Of a DNA stretch of 64,000 bases, positions 1 to 11,045 are shown piece after piece. Numbering within the stretch: position 1 is the first letter of the stretch; every line of letters begins with the position of its first letter. The DNA is from Aquilaria yunnanensis (lineage: Eukaryota; Streptophyta; Magnoliopsida; Malvales; Thymelaeaceae): positions 23,782,001 through 23,846,000 of the forward strand of contig CM077597.1 of the NCBI GenBank assembly GCA_039654915.1, written 5' to 3'. Position numbers and translations under genes: made by a program. Under the pieces are notes generated by a model, which saw only the letters and a program-made list of their open reading frames with translations, was not told the origin of the DNA and made no database searches.

Positions 1-89
1 GTGTTTGATTAGGGATTTTATACTTGTCGTAGGATAAGGAACCAAACACCCCAATGTGTAATCTAAAACAACAACATGAGAAGGGAATT
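1..89. other. Unassigned flank
   Basis: I see no gene or recognisable element in these bases. They precede the TG dinucleotide taken as the start of the copia LTR. Confidence 0.3.
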
Positions 90-657
90 TGTTGACTTTT
101 TCCCCCTCCATGTGGGGTTCATTTTGTTTTTTTTTTCCTTTTCTTTCTTTCTTTCTCTTCTTCTAGTATTCTTCTTGTTTTTTTTCCTTTAGTCTAATGT
201 TGCGGCTGGTGGTGTAGCAGAAATTGAAAATAGAGAAGGAATAGCTGGGTCCAAAAATTGTTGAAAATTGGATGGGAAGGGCGCACTGCTTTGGCTATAA
301 ATAGCCAGACCATTTCCTCCTTCAATCCATCCCAATAGCTTGCTCATTTATAAAGAGCAAAAGAAAAATTGTGAGAGAGAGAGATTATTTTTAAGGAGTG
401 AGAAAATAGTGAGATAATTTTTTGCGGTGTTTAGGAAACACATAAGTGTCACTATTTTGGATTTATCTCATATCTTTAGAATTTTTGTCTAGATAAGATT
501 CTTTCTTTGTAAGTCTACTATTTTATTAATAAAAGAAAATCTCAAAGTTTTGTCCAGTGGACATAGCCCTAAATTAAGAGTGAACAACGTAAAATTTTTT
601 ATGCCATTTTTACTAATTATCTTGCAGTTGGAATTATCACTCACTGTTTGATCCCAA
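90..657 (+). mobile_element. Ty1/copia 5' LTR (decayed)
   Basis: This stretch has the layout of a copia LTR. It starts with TGTTGACT, has a TATA box (ctataaatag, about 295-304) as a Pol II promoter, an AATAAA-type signal near 528, and a U5-like end just before a Met-tRNA primer site. No matching 3' LTR is in the window, so both boundaries are estimates. The terminal CA appears mutated (reads ccaata). Confidence 0.65.
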
Positions 658-661
658 TAAT

Positions 662-676
662 TGGTATCAGAACAAG
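662..676 (+). other. Copia primer binding site (initiator Met tRNA)
   Basis: The bases tggtatcagaacaag match the usual plant copia primer site, complementary to the 3' end of initiator methionine tRNA, with one change where GAGC is normal. It lies 5 bp after the inferred LTR end and about 130 bp before the gag start, as expected. Confidence 0.75.
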
Positions 677-802
677 ACCTAGTGTTTAAATCTACTTATT
701 GTATGCTCTGTGATTGCCGTTGAAATGTGGATCCTGCACATTATAAAATAAGTTAGGTTATTATTCACCATTTTTGCTTGATGTTGGGTATTTATTAACA
801 TC

Positions 803-1356
803 ATGGAGGTTAAGACCAGCAAGATAATTAGTTTGAATGGCTCAAATTACCACATATGGAGAAGCAAGATGACTGATCTCTTATATGGACAAAGATGTAC
901 TTACTTGTATTTGGTACAACCAAATCGGAGGACCGATTAGAAGAAGATTAGGCATTCAAGCATGAACAAGTATGTGGTTTCATCCAACAATTTGTCAAAA
1001 ATAATGTTTACAATCACATATCTGCAGAAACTCATGCACGGACACTGTAGAACAAGCTTGAAAAGCTGTACGCTTCAAAAACTAGCAACAACAAATTATT
1101 TTATTTGAAGAGATTGCTCCACGTGAAATATCAGGAAGGTGCTTCCATGGCAGATCATCTAAATGATCTGCAAGGAATTGTGGAACAATTATCCATGATG
1201 GGTATAAGGTTTGACAATGAGGTACTTGCTCTTATAATTCTGGCCTCATTACTAAATTCTTGGGAGACTTTAAGAATTTCACTTACAAATTTTGCACCAA
1301 ATGGTGTAGTAAATGTGGAACTGGAAATGAAAAGAACAAGTAGGAACTGGAAATGA
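803..1356 (+). pseudogene. Truncated copia gag (UBN2-type) pseudogene
   Basis: From the ATG at 803 the reading starts MEVKTSKIISLNGSNYHIWR, the N-terminal gag pattern of plant copia elements (DUF4219/UBN2 family). The frame breaks near 890-900, and in the continuing frame two stops sit where tryptophan is usual. The C-terminal part (about 1105-1356) is open and contains the conserved YQEGASMADHLNDLQ and WETLR motifs. Similarity stops near 1320, before the zinc knuckle, and protease, integrase and RT are absent. This is a dead 5' fragment. Confidence 0.75.
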
Positions 1357-2112
1357 AATGAACAAGTAGGAACTAAAAGGAACATATTTATAAAGAAACA
1401 AACAACATATATAAAAAAACGTATAGGAACTAATAAAAGGGAACAAAAAAAAAAGAATAAGAAATAGTAGTGTAAGAACAAACATAAAAATATTAAATAT
1501 ATTCTTTTACACTAAGTATATATTTTTCTAAGCTATGCACATGTAAAAAATAAAAAATTCAAACAAATTTTTATCAATTTTAATAAACTTATGCAAGTAT
1601 CTTTGTTCTTTTATTAGGTATATTTGTTCTTTTACCAGCTATGTCTATTTTTTTTATCAATTTTAATAAACAATTTTTTATTCTTGTTTTTTATTTGTTT
1701 CTATTCTTTTTTCAATTTCTATATGCTCTTTTTTTCATTGATGTGTGATCATTCCCAGTTCTTATATATGTAAAAAAAAAAAAATTCAGACAATTTTTTT
1801 TTTAAAAATATAAATCTAAAATATGGAAAAATTGGAATAAGCGTAACAAAAGAACAATAAAAACTAATAAAAAAAATAGAGAATATTCATAAAAGAAGAA
1901 ATATGCTAAAATGGAAATAAAAATCAATAAAAAAATAGATAAAACTGGTAAAAGAATAAAGGAGCACATTTGAGCCAGACTCATGGAAGACGTACTCTAT
2001 TTTTAAGGACTTTTTATAAGAAAAATTTGTTTACTATGATATACCTATTTTAGGTGTACCTTTATCTAAGGAGATCTAATTTTATCCACGAAAAAGTTGA
2101 CATCACTGTATG
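1357..2112. repeat. AT-rich DNA; left arm of a segmental duplication
   Basis: No gene is visible. From roughly 1590 to 2112 the sequence is alignable by eye, in the same orientation, with 40746-41242 (shared words include cctattttaggtgtac and tctaaggagatct). The duplicated block then continues on the far side of the Ogre at 26677, so the Ogre interrupts it. Confidence 0.7.
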
Positions 2113-2117
2113 CTTTC
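2113..2117. repeat. Ogre target site duplication, left copy (CTTTC)
   Basis: CTTTC directly precedes the TG of the 5' LTR and is repeated directly after the CA of the 3' LTR at 26677-26681. A 5-bp duplication is normal for Ty3/gypsy integration. The paralogous locus has a single CTTTC at 41243-41247. Confidence 0.9.
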
Positions 2118-2627
2118 TGTTGACATCCAATTTCGTCCGGCCATTAAAATAATTTAAAAAAAAAATTAAATAAAAAAAATTAATTAAAAAAATGTATCAT
2201 TATTATTATTGTTATTATTATTACTAAAATTTTTTTAATTAGTTTAAAATACATTTTTTTGTTTTGTTTTGTGAAGATTTGATATATGTGTGTATATGTG
2301 TATGTTTGAAAGAAAAAAAGAAAACTCCATAAAAATGACAAAATTAAAAAGTTTGAGATAAAAATGACAAAATTGAGAAGTTTCGGGCAAAATTGACAAA
2401 TTCTGAAAGTTCCAGGAGCTTTGGGCAATTTTTCGGGTCAATTTTAGGCCTAAACAGACGTTTCTGCCCAAATTAACAGAAAACGACAAAATTGTCAAAA
2501 TCAGAAGCTTCTGAAGCTTATCCAGAGCCTGAGAAACATAAAGGACTGAAATTGTCATTTTACCAATTTAAAAGATAAGTTTGAAATTTTTTATTAATTT
2601 ATCCATCAACAGTTCAGCCAAACTTTC

Positions 2628-2640
2628 TTTATAAATAGGC
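2628..2640 (+). promoter_or_regulatory. Ogre 5' LTR TATA box
   Basis: tttataaataggc is a strong plant TATA box about 510 bp into the LTR. The 3' LTR has the same box at 22898-22910, and the old Ogre-like LTR at 38959 has one about 660 bp from its start. Genomic RNA would be expected to start about 30 bp downstream. Confidence 0.75.
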
Positions 2641-3095
2641 CTCCAAATTTAGTGTTGAACGTATAAAAAAATAGACAGAAAGCTTAGAGCTCAGTTTTAT
2701 AAAAAAACAAATTACAGCCTTAGTCCCTGGTCCTCTTTTATTTTCCCAAAAAGTCTCAAAAGTTTCTCTTCTGACGTATAGACCATCTTCTTCCTCCGTT
2801 TTCTTTCTCTTTCTTCCTTCTCCTTCGCTGCCCGTCGCTCCACGCCGTCCCGCCGCCGCCCGTCGCTCCCCCACGCTGCCGTCGCGCCGTCCCCACGCCG
2901 TTACGCCGTCGACCGTCACTCTTCCCCGCCGTCGTGCCTCTCCCGCCGTCATCTTTTTTTCCTTTCTCCTTCCTCCACCGCCGTCGCTCCTCCCCACGCC
3001 GCCGTCGCTCCTGCCGGCCTGCGTCGCCGCGCCCTGCCGTCCCGTTCCGCCGTCACCGCCGTCCCCCCCTGCCCCTGGTCGCGCTACCGCCCCCT

Positions 3096-3121
3096 CCCCC
3101 CCCCCCCCCCCCCCCCCCCCC
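3096..3121 (+). repeat. Homopolymer C tract in LTR
   Basis: An uninterrupted run of 26 C lies at the end of a CCG/CGTC-rich block just downstream of the LTR promoter. The 3' LTR equivalent (23346-23367) has 22. The length difference fits slippage or sequencing uncertainty. The G-rich complement could form a quadruplex. Confidence 0.85.
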
Positions 3122-3289
3122 GCGACGCGTCGTGCTCTGTTTCTTTCCTGAGAATTCAAATTTTAATTTTAAAAGGGTAAACCCTTGTTTCACCCATCAT
3201 CTTTTCAATTTCTTTCACTTTAGTCACTGACTTTTTATTTTGTTCTTGCAGAATTGATTCCTAACCCTTTTAATTTTTACTTGTTTATT

Positions 3290-3990
3290 TATTTGTTTAT
3301 TATTGTTATTATTACTAACCCTTCTTTTTATTGTTATTATTATAACTAACTTACTAACCTTATTATTATTATGACTAACCTTATTATTATTTATTATTAT
3401 AACTAACTTACTAACCTTATTATTATTATTATTATGACTAACCTACTAACCTTATTATTGTTACCTCAACTAACTTACTAACTTTTATTTTTATTGTTAT
3501 TAACATCTAACTTTACTAACTTTGCTAACTTTTATTATTGTTGTTAATAATTAATTTAATTAACTTGGCTAACTTTTTATTATTGTTGTTAATTAATTAA
3601 TTTAATTAACTTGGCTAACTTTTTATTATTTTTGTTAATTAATTAATTTAATTAACTTGGCTAACTTTTTATTATTGTTGTTAATTAATTAATTTAATTA
3701 AACTTGGCTAACTTTTAATTTAATTAAAATTGACTAACTTTTATTATTGTTGTTAATTAATTAATTTAATTAAACTTGGCTAACTTTTTATTGTTGTTAA
3801 TTAATTAATTTAATTAAACTTGGCTAACGTTTAATTTAATTAAACTTGGCCAACTTTTATTATTGTTGTTAATTAATTAATTTAATTAAACTTGGCTAAC
3901 TTTTTATTGTTGTTAATTAATTAATTTAATTAAACTTGGCTAACTTTTATTATTGTTGTTAATTAATTTAATTAACTTAACTAACCTTTA
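3290..3990 (+). repeat. TTAATTAA-rich tandem repeats in LTR
   Basis: Units built from ttattgttgttaattaatt followed by taattaaacttggctaac are repeated about ten times with variable spacing. The same array in the 3' LTR (about 23520-24215) has a slightly different copy number. It is noncoding and accounts for part of the LTR length difference. Confidence 0.8.
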
Positions 3991-4425
3991 TTATTATTTA
4001 TTTTTAAAGTGGATGGCCAAAAACCCCACTTTATTATTATTAATTTTTCCTTTATTTGATTTATTTCATTTAATTCACCCTTACCCATAAATAAATAAAT
4101 AAAACCTAAAAGAAGATTCTTTTATAATTAATTATTAAAGCTAATAAAAATCATTTAAAAAAAACTAATTATTTTTATTTTGGAATACATGTTTTTATTA
4201 TTTCTTTAAAGATAACAAAGTTAACTTTTTATTCCTTTTTCTTAAAATTAATAAACAAGCATGATTAAATAGTACTAAAAATATACAAATCAACTTCTTT
4301 TTTTTAAAACATTTTTTAAAATAATGATATTTAAAATTTAAAATTCAAGAAAAATCCACTAAAATTATAATTAAAATAATTATAATTAATTAAATAATTA
4401 AAATTTAACAAAAATTAAAACTCCA

Positions 4426-6171
4426 TGACCAAATGATTCGCCAGGATCCATGGTTTGGAAATATTTTTTAATAAAGTATATAAATAAATTTTTCTTTATT
4501 AAAAATAAACACTTTGTACTAATATATTAATTATTTAATAAAATATAATTTTTTAGTTTTCTTTATTAATAAAAAGAATAAAAAGAGTAAAAATTTTAAG
4601 TTAATATTTTATTCAGTAATATTTTTACTTATTTCTTTCAAAATAATGAAAAGATATAACTTTTTGTTTCCTTTATAAAAATCTTAGTCAAAAATAATAA
4701 AAAATAAATAATAAAAAAAGTGAATTGAATTTCTCTTAAATATTTGAGACTTATTAATTAGATATATTTTCAGAGATCTAAATTAAAATTATTAAAAAAA
4801 ATCTTTCATCAAACAAAAAGAATATAAAAATAACAAATAAATATCAAGATTTTTATATACATGTAAATTTTTAAATAATCACTTTTGGTTAAATTTCTAT
4901 CAAAAACAAAACAAATAAATATCAAAACTTTTATATACATAAAATTTTAGTTTCTTTTCTTAAATAATCACTTTTGATTAATTCTTTTTTTTAAAAAAAA
5001 ATCAAAAATAAAATATTAAGATTTTTCTTTTATTTTAAAATATACATATAAATTTTTGGTTTTTTTAAATATACATAAAATTTTAATTAAAATAATTACT
5101 TTTTAGTTAATCTTTTACTCAAAACAAATTAAATAAATATTAAGACTTTTTCTTTTTGTTTAAAATATACATATAAATGTTTTGGTTTTCTTAATTAAAT
5201 AATTATTTCTAGTTAATCCTTTTTTTTAAAAACAAAAACAAACAAAATATTAAAACTTTTTTTTATATATATAAAATTTTTGTTTCTTTTATTAAATAAA
5301 TAAAATTTTGATTAAATAATTACTTTTTGTTCACTTTTTATCAGATAACATACTAAGACTTTTCTTTTATTTTTGAAATATATGTATAATTTTTTGGTTT
5401 ATTTGTTAAATAAAATCTTGGTTAAATAATTACTTTTTGGTTATCAAACCAACAGAATAAATGTCAACTCTTCAAATTTTCTTTAAAAAAATTCTTGATA
5501 TTAAATATTTTATTAAATAAAATTATTTTTCTTTTATAAATTGAATAATTATTTAAATAATAAATAACTTTCACTAAAAAAAAACTAAAAGAAAGATAAG
5601 AAAAAGATAAGAAAGATAAGAAAAAGATAAAAAAAGAAAAGAAAGAAAGAAAAGAAAGAAAAGAAAAAGAAAAGATAAAAAAAGAAAAGAAAGAAAGAAA
5701 AGAAAGAAAAGAAAAAGAAAAGAAAAGAAAAGAAAGAAAAGAAAGGAAAAATAAAACTAAAAGAAAGATAAAATCAATAAGAAAGAAAAGAAAGAAAGAA
5801 AAGAAAGAAAAGAAAAAAAAATATAAAGAAACAAAAATAAAATTTTTAGATTATTAATAAATCTAAAATTTTCATAAACAAAAGACTTACAAATTAGTAA
5901 TAATAAATTCCATAAAAATAATAATTATATAACTAACAATTAATTAAAGTAATTTCCATATCTGGATGATCCGGCAGGATCTACGATTTGGAAAATATTA
6001 ACTTTTTTAACTAAATAAATTAAATAAATATAAAGATAAAATCCATATTCATAATATGGATAAAATTGTTTAAAATTTCACCAAATTCCGTGTCCAAATG
6101 ACTCGGCAGAGTCCATGGTTCGGAATCAAATCTTCCGTGTCCAAATGACTCGGCAGAGTCCATTGTTCGGA
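4426..6171 (+). promoter_or_regulatory. Four copies of a conserved LTR box
   Basis: A roughly 32-bp box of the form tcca-gaatgatccggcagg followed by tccatggtttggaa recurs at about 4432-4463, 5958-5996, 6090-6123 and 6134-6171, embedded in otherwise very AT-rich sequence. Three diverged copies lie at matching places in the much older Ogre-like LTR (about 40450-40490, 40549-40585, 40637-40676). Conservation of these islands while the surrounding sequence has diverged suggests a function in the RNA leader or in transcription. What function is not known to me. Confidence 0.6.
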
Positions 6172-6445
6172 AGTATAAAATTCTATACAAATTAATTACC
6201 AAAAATCCACATCCGATTAATTCAGTCAAAAATTCTAGATTGAAAATTAACTGAAATTTATTTAAAAGCAAAGCGAAACAAAATTAAAATCAACTAAGGT
6301 ACCAATTTTTAGGCGTTTTAACAAAGTTGTTTTAATGTAACCGTACTCCCGAACCCCCGAACTCTCGCAGACCATATTTTAGGTAACCAATCGACCTAAA
6401 CATAAACAGATTGGTGGCGACTCCTGAAAACCCAACGTTGCCACA

Positions 6446-7066
6446 GCTTGGCGACTCCACTGGGGACTTCACGTTAGTGAGTCGAGCCTAAAGTTGATTT
6501 GTTTTGATTTACTTTGCTTATTATGTGGATTTATATGTTATATTTACTTATTCTAAACATGCATAATGCATTCACAATATGAAGCTCTATACCCGAGCTT
6601 TCTCAAATCGAACACAATTCTTTCTAAGCGGAATTGGTGTTGTTGTCCTTGTGAGGCCATGGTCTCCAAGCCTTCACCGGTTTCAAAGTAGCAAAGTAGT
6701 ATATTGCCTCCTAAGACGGTTAGTCTCTGCATGGGCCCACGAAAAGCTACGACTCGAATTAATCCATTCCTTACATTAACCCTAGAGGGTAAAGAATCGG
6801 GCCGTCACTATGATTTAGTGACGGGATTCGGGAACTATCCCTTGCCTTTTTGATAAACCACCTTCTGCATATAGAATCCCTTACTCTATCGTAGAACCAG
6901 CCATTAAGAATTTCCTATACTTCGGTTCCAATTTTCATAGGTTTTGCTTTATCTATATGTTTGTATAATCCTATGTGTTACCTTTTTACTAACTCTGCTT
7001 TTCCTTATTTTTCCGGCATAAACATTTCATCATTAAAGATAAATATTTGGTGAAAGAATTACTATC
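6446..7066 (+). other. Ogre leader with primer binding site
   Basis: The leader has no convincing gene. The PBS is tggcgactccactgggga at 6449-6466, three bases after the LTR. It is of the kind reported for Ogre elements (tRNA-Arg primer, from memory of the family). A decamer identical to its start, tggcgactcc, also lies 34 bp upstream inside the LTR end (6415-6424). The leader continues untranslated to the ORF1 ATG at 7067. Confidence 0.8.
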
Positions 7067-8761
7067 ATGGACGTTCTCGACTACCTTCCCACAATGGTTA
7101 ATGGATCATGGAACGACACGGTAGTAGAAACTCAGCCCGAGGCTATGGAATACTCCGAAACGGCCCAAAAGCTTCACGGAGATTCTCTGACGTCCCACTC
7201 TCACGTTCAGCTCAAAGACCAGCTATCAGTCCAGATAAATCAGAATGACATCACTGAATTATTACAAGTCTGGAATAGTTGGAACTCTGCAGATCGGGAA
7301 GCTTTTACAGCAAAGTATGGTCACATCGCTCGCCTACTAAAAGTTACCGTCGATGCATCACTTGTCCGGGCCCTAATACAATTTTGGGATCCATTTTATC
7401 GATGCTTTTCTTTCGACAAGATGGATCTGGTTCCAACCATTGAAGAATACAACAACCTATTGGGTTGGTCCTCCGATTATCCAATTGAGATGTATCAACA
7501 CGATAGAAGAACGGAGCCTCATCGAGCCCTGGCAAAATTACTGGATATGCCAGCTTCCAGTCTTCAAGCCAAGTTTGCAACAAAAGGATGTCGAAAATTT
7601 ATCAGTTGGATCGATTTAAAACAATTAAGCCACGTTCTCCCTCAGAAGGATCAACGACGCAAGCTTTTCGCCCTGGCAATATATGGCCTGGTAGTCTTCC
7701 CAAGAATTATCGGATTCATTGAAGGAGATGTCATCACACTATTTGAGCAAGTCTGCAACGCTCAAGTGAATCCGACCTCAGTAATATTATGTGAAACTAT
7801 CAGGGCATTAAACTGCTGTCGCCAAAGAGGGGGCAAATTCATGGGATGTTCACATCTTCTCTACATTTGGATCAAAAGCCACCTTCCTTGTGATAAGCAA
7901 CACTTCGGAAATCACTTTTCAAAGGACTTCATCCCAATCGAAGACTTTTTGAAAAGTGAAACCACTCTTCATGACAGCAAGGAAGCATGGGTTAACTACT
8001 TCAGGAACATCACTGAATTAGAAATTGAATGGAGAGCCCCCTGGTCTACCTCCACTCGCGTTGTCTACCGTTGCGGCAATTGCCCGTGGGTTCCTCTCTT
8101 AGGTATATGGGGAGGAACAAGTTATGCCCCAGCTCAAGTACGAAAACAATTTGGGTCCATGCAATTTATACCCATGACGCATAATCTGAGTAAGTTGGAA
8201 TTTTCACACGAAGATCCAAATTCAAATAAGCTCGTAATGGGTATTTCAGTTGCGTGGAAAAGACTTTTTATATTGAAGTCAGGGCCTATTATTTCTCCCA
8301 CTGCTTATTATGAATGGAGAAATAATCGGAAGGAAGGAATAGTCCTACCTGACGAGGTTATCAGAAAGTTGGCGAAAAGAGAATTGGAAAAAGAACTAGA
8401 GGAAGAAAAGGAGAAGAACAAGAGAATGCTCCTCGACATACAACAGCTTGGTCATAAAACACAACAACTTGAAGAGAAGATTGAATGCCAAAAACAAGTC
8501 ATCTCCCAATTGGTTGAGGAAACTGACCAAAAAGAGATGAGGGCAAGATATTAGGAAGATCAATATAGGATTTCTCAAGATCAATTGCAAACATTTTTGG
8601 TAGAAGTTAGAAAAGTTACAGAACAAGCCCAACTAATGGGCGAAGAAGCCAAGGAATTAGAAGAACTGAGCTGTCCTACTCCATCAGTAAATGTTCAAAG
8701 AATGATGGAGTTCATATCTAAGGCCAGAAAGCAGTATTGTACTTTGGGTCGTTTCTTTTAA
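7067..8761 (+). pseudogene. Ogre ORF1 (DUF7745-like), interrupted by one TAG
   Basis: This is the extra ORF upstream of gag that marks Ogre elements; its function is unknown. The frame is open for 495 codons, meets a TAG at 8552-8554, then stays open in the same frame to a TAA at 8759-8761, for a full length near 564 residues. The globular part (about residues 60-430) contains VRALIQFWDPFYRCFSF and PTIEEYNNLLGW, typical of the plant DUF7745-type family. The rest is a Glu/Lys-rich coiled coil (from about residue 430), which the stop truncates. A single transition from a glutamine codon would explain the stop. Confidence 0.8.
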
Positions 8762-8948
8762 ACAAACCTTTGCTGAATGTAATTGAGAAATTCCATTATA
8801 GTTCTTCTTTCACCAAGTATTTACAATATTCATGCATGCATCCATCACATCAATCATACACACATAGAATCTAATAAAATAAATATTCCTTTAAAAAGGT
8901 AAAATTGGACCTCAACACCGATATTCAACTCGACTCCAAACAAGATTA
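8762..8948 (+). other. ORF1-gag spacer
   Basis: This short noncoding spacer lies between the ORF1 stop and the gag ATG at 8949. No motif is recognised. Confidence 0.5.
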
Positions 8949-11045
8949 ATGGCAGAACAAGCCAAAGGACGTCTCATGGAGATGGAGTCCAAGATTGAAA
9001 GTATGTCAGAACAGATGAGACAATTGATGGAATTAATCAAAGGGAAAGCAACTCAAGTCCCCATCAAAGAAGTACAAGATCCCACTTATCCCCCGGGATT
9101 CACCCCGCAACGAGTCTCAGTCCAAGAAAACCTGTTTCAAGAATCAGGACCGTCTGCTAGTGTTCACCTGAAACAAGACACTGTACAGGAAGAGAAGAAG
9201 ACATTACCAAAAGATGAAGCAGAATCTCAAAAACTCGAGACAATAGAGAAAAGACTGAGAGCCATTGAAGGAGGCACTATATTCGGATCCCTTTCAGTGG
9301 ATGACCTCTGCTTAGTGCCAAATGTCGTAATCCCTTCGGACTTTAAAGTACCGGATTTCGTAAAATACGACGGAACGAGTGATCCCATCACTCACATCAC
9401 ACTGTTCCTAAGGAGACTACAACCACTCACAAAAGATGAAAAGGTGTGGATTGCACTTTTTCAGGAAAGTCTCACAAAATCAGCATTGCAGTGGTATCTA
9501 AGTCAAGGACCAAGAAACATCAAAACTTGGAATGACCTTGCTCAGGCCTTCATCGGCAACTATAAACATGTTATGGACTTGGCTCCGGATCGCCAAACTC
9601 TCCAAAACATGGAGAAGAAAAAGCCAGAAACATTCAAGGAATATGCCCAACGGTGGAGGGACTTAGCTGCACAAGTGCAGCCACCCATGACAGAAAGGGA
9701 AATGGTCACTTTGTTTGTCCAGACACTGAAGTACCCGTATTATGACAAACTTATTGGCAATGCGGCAACTAACTTCTCCGACGTAGTCATGTCTGGAGAA
9801 AGGATCCAGCACGGTATCAGGACCGGGAAGATTACTGAGTTCTTCAGTGATCCTATGAAAAGAGGAGGACCATCCAAAAGAAAAGATGAAGAAATACAAC
9901 AAATAGGGCGAGGAAGAGGGATTCCCCTCGTGGGTACTGTGGCCACCGGACCTCGCCTATCTTATCCTGCCAATAAGTCCAATTATTATCCTCCAAATAG
10001 GCCCAGTGATTTTCCTCCCAATAGGCCCAACAATTATCCTTTCAACAAGCCTAATCAGTTACGGCCACCCGTTCCGACTCCTCCACTGCCTGCACCAAGA
10101 CCAAGAGAAATTTTCGCACCAATTCCCATGACTTATACTGAGTTGTATCCAAAACTCATCGAGAGTCAACTTATTCGCCCAATTCCTACAAGGCCGCTGG
10201 AACCCCCATATCCAAGTTGGTATAACCCCAACATGAATTGCCCATATCATGATGGTGTTACAGGCCATGGCCTGGAAAATTGCATAGCATTAAAACGTAT
10301 AGTCCAACAATTAATTGAGTCAAAGTGGTTGGACTTTTCCGATGAACCAAACGTCACTCACAATCCATTGCCGTCTCATCAAGCAAAACCAATCAACATG
10401 ATAGAAGAATACCGGCCAATGAAAAAGTCAGTCAACGATATCATAACCCCTCTTAAGCATGTATATTCATGCCTTGTGAAAGAAGGGATTATCCTGGGAA
10501 AATCTTCTTTTGGACATGAAGAAGTCAAGGATGAGAAGTGGTGCAACTTTCATGACAGTAAGAGTCATTTTATCCAGGAATGCTCAGAATTTCGTGAAAG
10601 ACTACAAAGTCTCATTGATTCCTCTCAACTCATCGTTTTTATGTCAGATAAAGACGATGACATGAATGTGATCATTAAAGAACAAGATGCTATGCCAAGA
10701 CCACTAGTCATATCAATCTCAAAACCTACTCTTAAGCCTCTAAAAATTCAAGTCCCGAAGCCATTCCCATACAAATCAGACAAAACTGTTCCATGGAGCT
10801 ATGATTACACTTCTAACATCACATCAACTCCGTTAGAAGTTGGGATTATGACTAGAAGTGGTCGGTGCTATTCTCCGGAGGAAATGAACAAGCTCCAAAA
10901 AGATAAGAATGTCACAGACCCAACAAGTGGACCTCTTGATACAAATACATCCAAAGAGCAAGAGATGCCTCGAGCAGTGACAGACGAACAAGCTAATGAG
11001 TTTCTCAAACTCATAAAGCAAAGTGAGTACAGCATCGTTGAGTAA
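8949..11045 (+). CDS. gag: Ogre gag (capsid and nucleocapsid)
   Basis: Structural protein that packages element RNA in cytoplasmic particles. The 698-residue ORF starts with a short coiled coil. It then has the Retrotrans_gag domain (about residues 135-265, with KYDGTSDPITHITLFLRRL and WNDLAQAFIGNY), a Pro/Asn-rich linker, and two degenerate zinc knuckles near residues 430 (CPYH...GH...C) and 530 (WCNFHD...H...C). The TAA at 11043-11045 is followed in the same frame by the protease ORF with no gap. In Ogre elements gag and pro form one ORF, so the TAA is probably a nonsense mutation of a glutamine codon, though suppression of a natural stop cannot be excluded. Confidence 0.9.
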   Translation: MAEQAKGRLMEMESKIESMSEQMRQLMELIKGKATQVPIKEVQDPTYPPGFTPQRVSVQENLFQESGPSASVHLKQDTVQEEKKTLPKDEAESQKLETIEKRLRAIEGGTIFGSLSVDDLCLVPNVVIPSDFKVPDFVKYDGTSDPITHITLFLRRLQPLTKDEKVWIALFQESLTKSALQWYLSQGPRNIKTWNDLAQAFIGNYKHVMDLAPDRQTLQNMEKKKPETFKEYAQRWRDLAAQVQPPMTEREMVTLFVQTLKYPYYDKLIGNAATNFSDVVMSGERIQHGIRTGKITEFFSDPMKRGGPSKRKDEEIQQIGRGRGIPLVGTVATGPRLSYPANKSNYYPPNRPSDFPPNRPNNYPFNKPNQLRPPVPTPPLPAPRPREIFAPIPMTYTELYPKLIESQLIRPIPTRPLEPPYPSWYNPNMNCPYHDGVTGHGLENCIALKRIVQQLIESKWLDFSDEPNVTHNPLPSHQAKPINMIEEYRPMKKSVNDIITPLKHVYSCLVKEGIILGKSSFGHEEVKDEKWCNFHDSKSHFIQECSEFRERLQSLIDSSQLIVFMSDKDDDMNVIIKEQDAMPRPLVISISKPTLKPLKIQVPKPFPYKSDKTVPWSYDYTSNITSTPLEVGIMTRSGRCYSPEEMNKLQKDKNVTDPTSGPLDTNTSKEQEMPRAVTDEQANEFLKLIKQSEYSIVE

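Larger units (their letters stand above)
2118..6445 (+). repeat. Ogre 5' LTR
   Basis: This 4328-bp direct repeat pairs with 22403-26676. From left to right it has an AT-rich U3, a TATA box at 2628, a GC-rich pyrimidine-biased block ending in a 26-C run (3096-3121), TTA/TTAATTAA-rich tandem repeats (about 3290-3990), a very AT-rich stretch, a purine tract (about 5578-5820) and four copies of a short conserved box. It ends in GTTGCCACA. Apparent ORFs at 2629-3230 on both strands are low-complexity products of the GC-rich block. Confidence 0.95.

Noticed and set aside
2629..3230. Long ORFs on both strands in the LTR GC-rich block (also 22991-23468)
   Set aside because: Low-complexity Gly/Arg or Pro/Arg products of CCG/CGTC repeats, in both strands at once and on both LTRs.
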